From: Actinomycetes bacterium
GTDB taxonomy: Bacteria; Actinomycetota; Actinomycetes; Actinomycetales; Dermabacteraceae
NCBI GenBank assembly: GCA_023389045.1
Contig: JAEWEZ010000158.1
Location: 1 to 7,072 of the forward strand
Direction of reading: 5' to 3'
DNA length: 7,072 nt
Part shown: piece by piece, positions 5,703 to 7,072 of the stretch
Position numbering within the stretch: the first letter of the stretch is position 1
Layout of the letters: the number at the start of each line of letters is the position of its first letter
Program-made: the position numbers and the translations under genes
Notes under the pieces: generated by a model
Told to the model about the DNA's origin: nothing
Database searches by the model: none
The model's input: the letters and a program-made list of their open reading frames with translations, nothing else

Positions 5703-6770
5703 TTGAGCACGATCATCCCGAGCATTCCCGCTGAGCCGGGGGCCGACGCCCGCACCGTCGTGGTGGCCCTTGGCGGCAATGCACTGTCCCGCCGCGGTGA
5801 ACCGGCCACCGCCGAGAACCTTCGCAAGAATGTGCGAGAAGCTGTGCAGCCGCTGGCCGAGGTAGCCCTCAAAGAACGCCTCATCCTTACGCACGGCAAC
5901 GGCCCCCAGGTGGGTCTGCTCGCCCTGCAAAACCTTGCCTACCAGGATGTTCAGTCCTATCCGCTGGATATTCTCGGCGCGGAAAGCCAGGGCATGCTCG
6001 GCTACGTGATCGGGCAGGAGATGCGCAGCGCGGCGCGGATGCGGCGCGATGTGGTCACGGTGCTGACCACCACGGTCGTCGATCCCGAGGACGAGGCCTT
6101 CGCGAGTCCGGAAAAGTTCGTCGGGCCGGTCTACGAGGAACAGGAGGCGCACCGTCTCGCCGAGGCGCACGGATGGCAGGTGCGGCCCGATGGGAAGTGG
6201 TGGCGTCGAGTGGTTCCTTCGCCGCGGCCGCTCGGTGTGCAGCAGGCCTCGGTGGTGCGCAGTCTGAGCGCCCAGGGCTGCATTGTGCTGTGCGCGGGCG
6301 GTGGGGGAGTGCCGGTGGTGGAGGACCCGATCACCGGCCGGGTCATCGGGGTTGAGGGCGTGGTTGATAAGGACCGTGCCACGGCGGTTCTCGCCCAGGA
6401 CGTGGCCGCAGACCTGCTGCTTCTCCTGACCGACGCGGATGCCGTCTACCTCGACTGGGGCACCCCGACGCAGCGAGCCATCCGCCAGGCCACCCCGGAG
6501 CAGCTGTCCCCCTTCGCCTTCCCCGCCGGGTCAATGGGCCCCAAGGTGGAAGCAGCCTGCCGCTTCGTCGAACGCACCGGCGCCACCGCCGTGATCGGTT
6601 CCGCCGACCGGGTGCAGGACATTCTCGCGGGACGCTCGGGAACGTGGATTGTGTCCGACGGGGAACTGCTGATGGAGTCCCCGCAGGACCGTGCTGCCGC
6701 GCGTGATGGCGAGATCGTGCCCGATCAGGCCATCAGCGGCGCAAGAGCCTCAAGTTCCGCGAGGATCTGA
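5703..6770 (+). CDS. arcC: Carbamate kinase
   Basis: Carbamate kinase transfers phosphate between carbamoyl phosphate and ADP. In fermentative arginine or purine breakdown it makes ATP, and carbamate decomposes to ammonia and CO2. The product is 355 residues, longer than the usual 310 or so. Amino-acid-kinase family motifs are complete: VALGGNAL (21-28), THGNGPQVG (63-71), KFVGPVY (138-144), VPSPRPLGV (171-179), CAGGGGVPV (197-205), GVVDKDRATAVLA (219-231), LLTDADAVY (241-249) and GSMGPKVEAACRF (276-288). The extra length is about 15 residues before the fold and some 38 after GTWIV (313-317). The last 15 codons lie antisense to the next gene. No arcA, arcB, arcD or regulator is next to it, so its pathway role here is unassigned. 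Aspartate and glutamate kinases share the fold but lack these motifs. Confidence 0.96.
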   Translation: MSTIIPSIPAEPGADARTVVVALGGNALSRRGEPATAENLRKNVREAVQPLAEVALKERLILTHGNGPQVGLLALQNLAYQDVQSYPLDILGAESQGMLGYVIGQEMRSAARMRRDVVTVLTTTVVDPEDEAFASPEKFVGPVYEEQEAHRLAEAHGWQVRPDGKWWRRVVPSPRPLGVQQASVVRSLSAQGCIVLCAGGGGVPVVEDPITGRVIGVEGVVDKDRATAVLAQDVAADLLLLLTDADAVYLDWGTPTQRAIRQATPEQLSPFAFPAGSMGPKVEAACRFVERTGATAVIGSADRVQDILAGRSGTWIVSDGELLMESPQDRAAARDGEIVPDQAISGARASSSARI

Positions 6771-7072
6771 GAGCGCAGCGCCTCCGCACCCTGGGCGAGG
6801 GCCCGTTGACGTCGGGCATATTCGGCTTTCCCAGCGGGCGTCTCAATCGGCACCACCCCGTAACCGAGGGGCCGCACATCGTAAGGACTCGCCTCCATAT
6901 CGAGCACACGGGTGGCCCGGGCATGCTCAAAACAGTCCAGGATCAGCGTTGAGGGGAGCAGCGGCGAGAGCTTCATCGCCCACTTGTACAGGTCCATTCC
7001 CACGTGCAGGCAGGCCGGGTTATCCATCTCGGCCTGGGTCTCGCGGCTCGGATGCTCGCGGCTGCGCGGGAC
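6725..7072 (-). CDS. Putative 3-methyladenine DNA glycosylase, C-terminal part (5' end outside window)
   Basis: The minus-strand frame enters at the window edge (first residues VPRSREHPSRETQAEMDNPA) and ends at TGA 6725-6727, giving 115 visible residues. Segments such as SRETQAEMDNPACLHVGMDL, YKWAMKLSPLLP, LDMEASPYDV and PLGYGVVPIETPAGKAEYARRQR match the C-terminal portion of an actinobacterial family routinely annotated as 3-methyladenine DNA glycosylase, usually near 300 residues. The family name comes from database practice; I see no HhH-GPD motif or catalytic aspartate in this part, so enzyme activity is not shown here. The ATG at 7025-7027 is internal, since clear homology continues upstream of it. 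Its 3' end overlaps that of arcC by 46 bases, tail to tail, leaving no space for a separate terminator. Confidence 0.75.
   Translation of the reverse strand, partial: VPRSREHPSRETQAEMDNPACLHVGMDLYKWAMKLSPLLPSTLILDCFEHARATRVLDMEASPYDVRPLGYGVVPIETPAGKAEYARRQRALAQGAEALRSQILAELEALAPLMA

Overview
This window is a GC-rich, densely coded stretch of an actinobacterial chromosome. The protein families point to Actinobacteria, probably Micrococcales: an actinobacterial-type LeuB and IlvE, a DEAD/DEAH-box helicase of the DUF3516 type, a DUF222-type HNH endonuclease remnant, and an actinobacterial protein usually annotated as 3-methyladenine DNA glycosylase. The genus cannot be fixed from the sequence alone.

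Layout. (1) Positions 1-2151, plus strand: leuB, cut at its 5' end by the window edge, followed after 58 bases by ilvE. They act in sequence in leucine synthesis: LeuB yields 2-oxoisocaproate and IlvE aminates it, so co-transcription is likely. (2) Positions 2152-2990: a gene-poor scar. It holds a 17-bp tandem repeat, a short minus-strand remnant that looks like the C-terminus of a MarR-type regulator, the frameshifted C-terminal zinc/HNH part of a DUF222-type endonuclease, an 18-bp repeat encoding Pro-Pro-Thr-Pro-Ser-Asn, and a C-terminal piece of a CBS-domain protein. (3) Positions 2991-5561, minus strand: a complete 856-residue Ski2-like helicase with a DUF3516-type C-terminus. A long GC-rich hairpin straddles its stop codon. 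(4) Positions 5562-5702: a divergent intergenic region with three consecutive short inverted repeats. (5) Positions 5703-6770, plus strand: carbamate kinase, with a TTG start and a strong Shine-Dalgarno sequence. (6) Positions 6725-7072, minus strand: the C-terminal part of the putative 3-methyladenine DNA glycosylase, overlapping the 3' end of the carbamate kinase tail to tail by 46 bases.

The intact genes are ordinary metabolism and nucleic-acid housekeeping. I see no CRISPR array, tRNA, rRNA, complete mobile element or convincing undescribed system. The parts that most reward a second look are the composite scar at 2.2-2.9 kb and the hairpin around the helicase stop codon.
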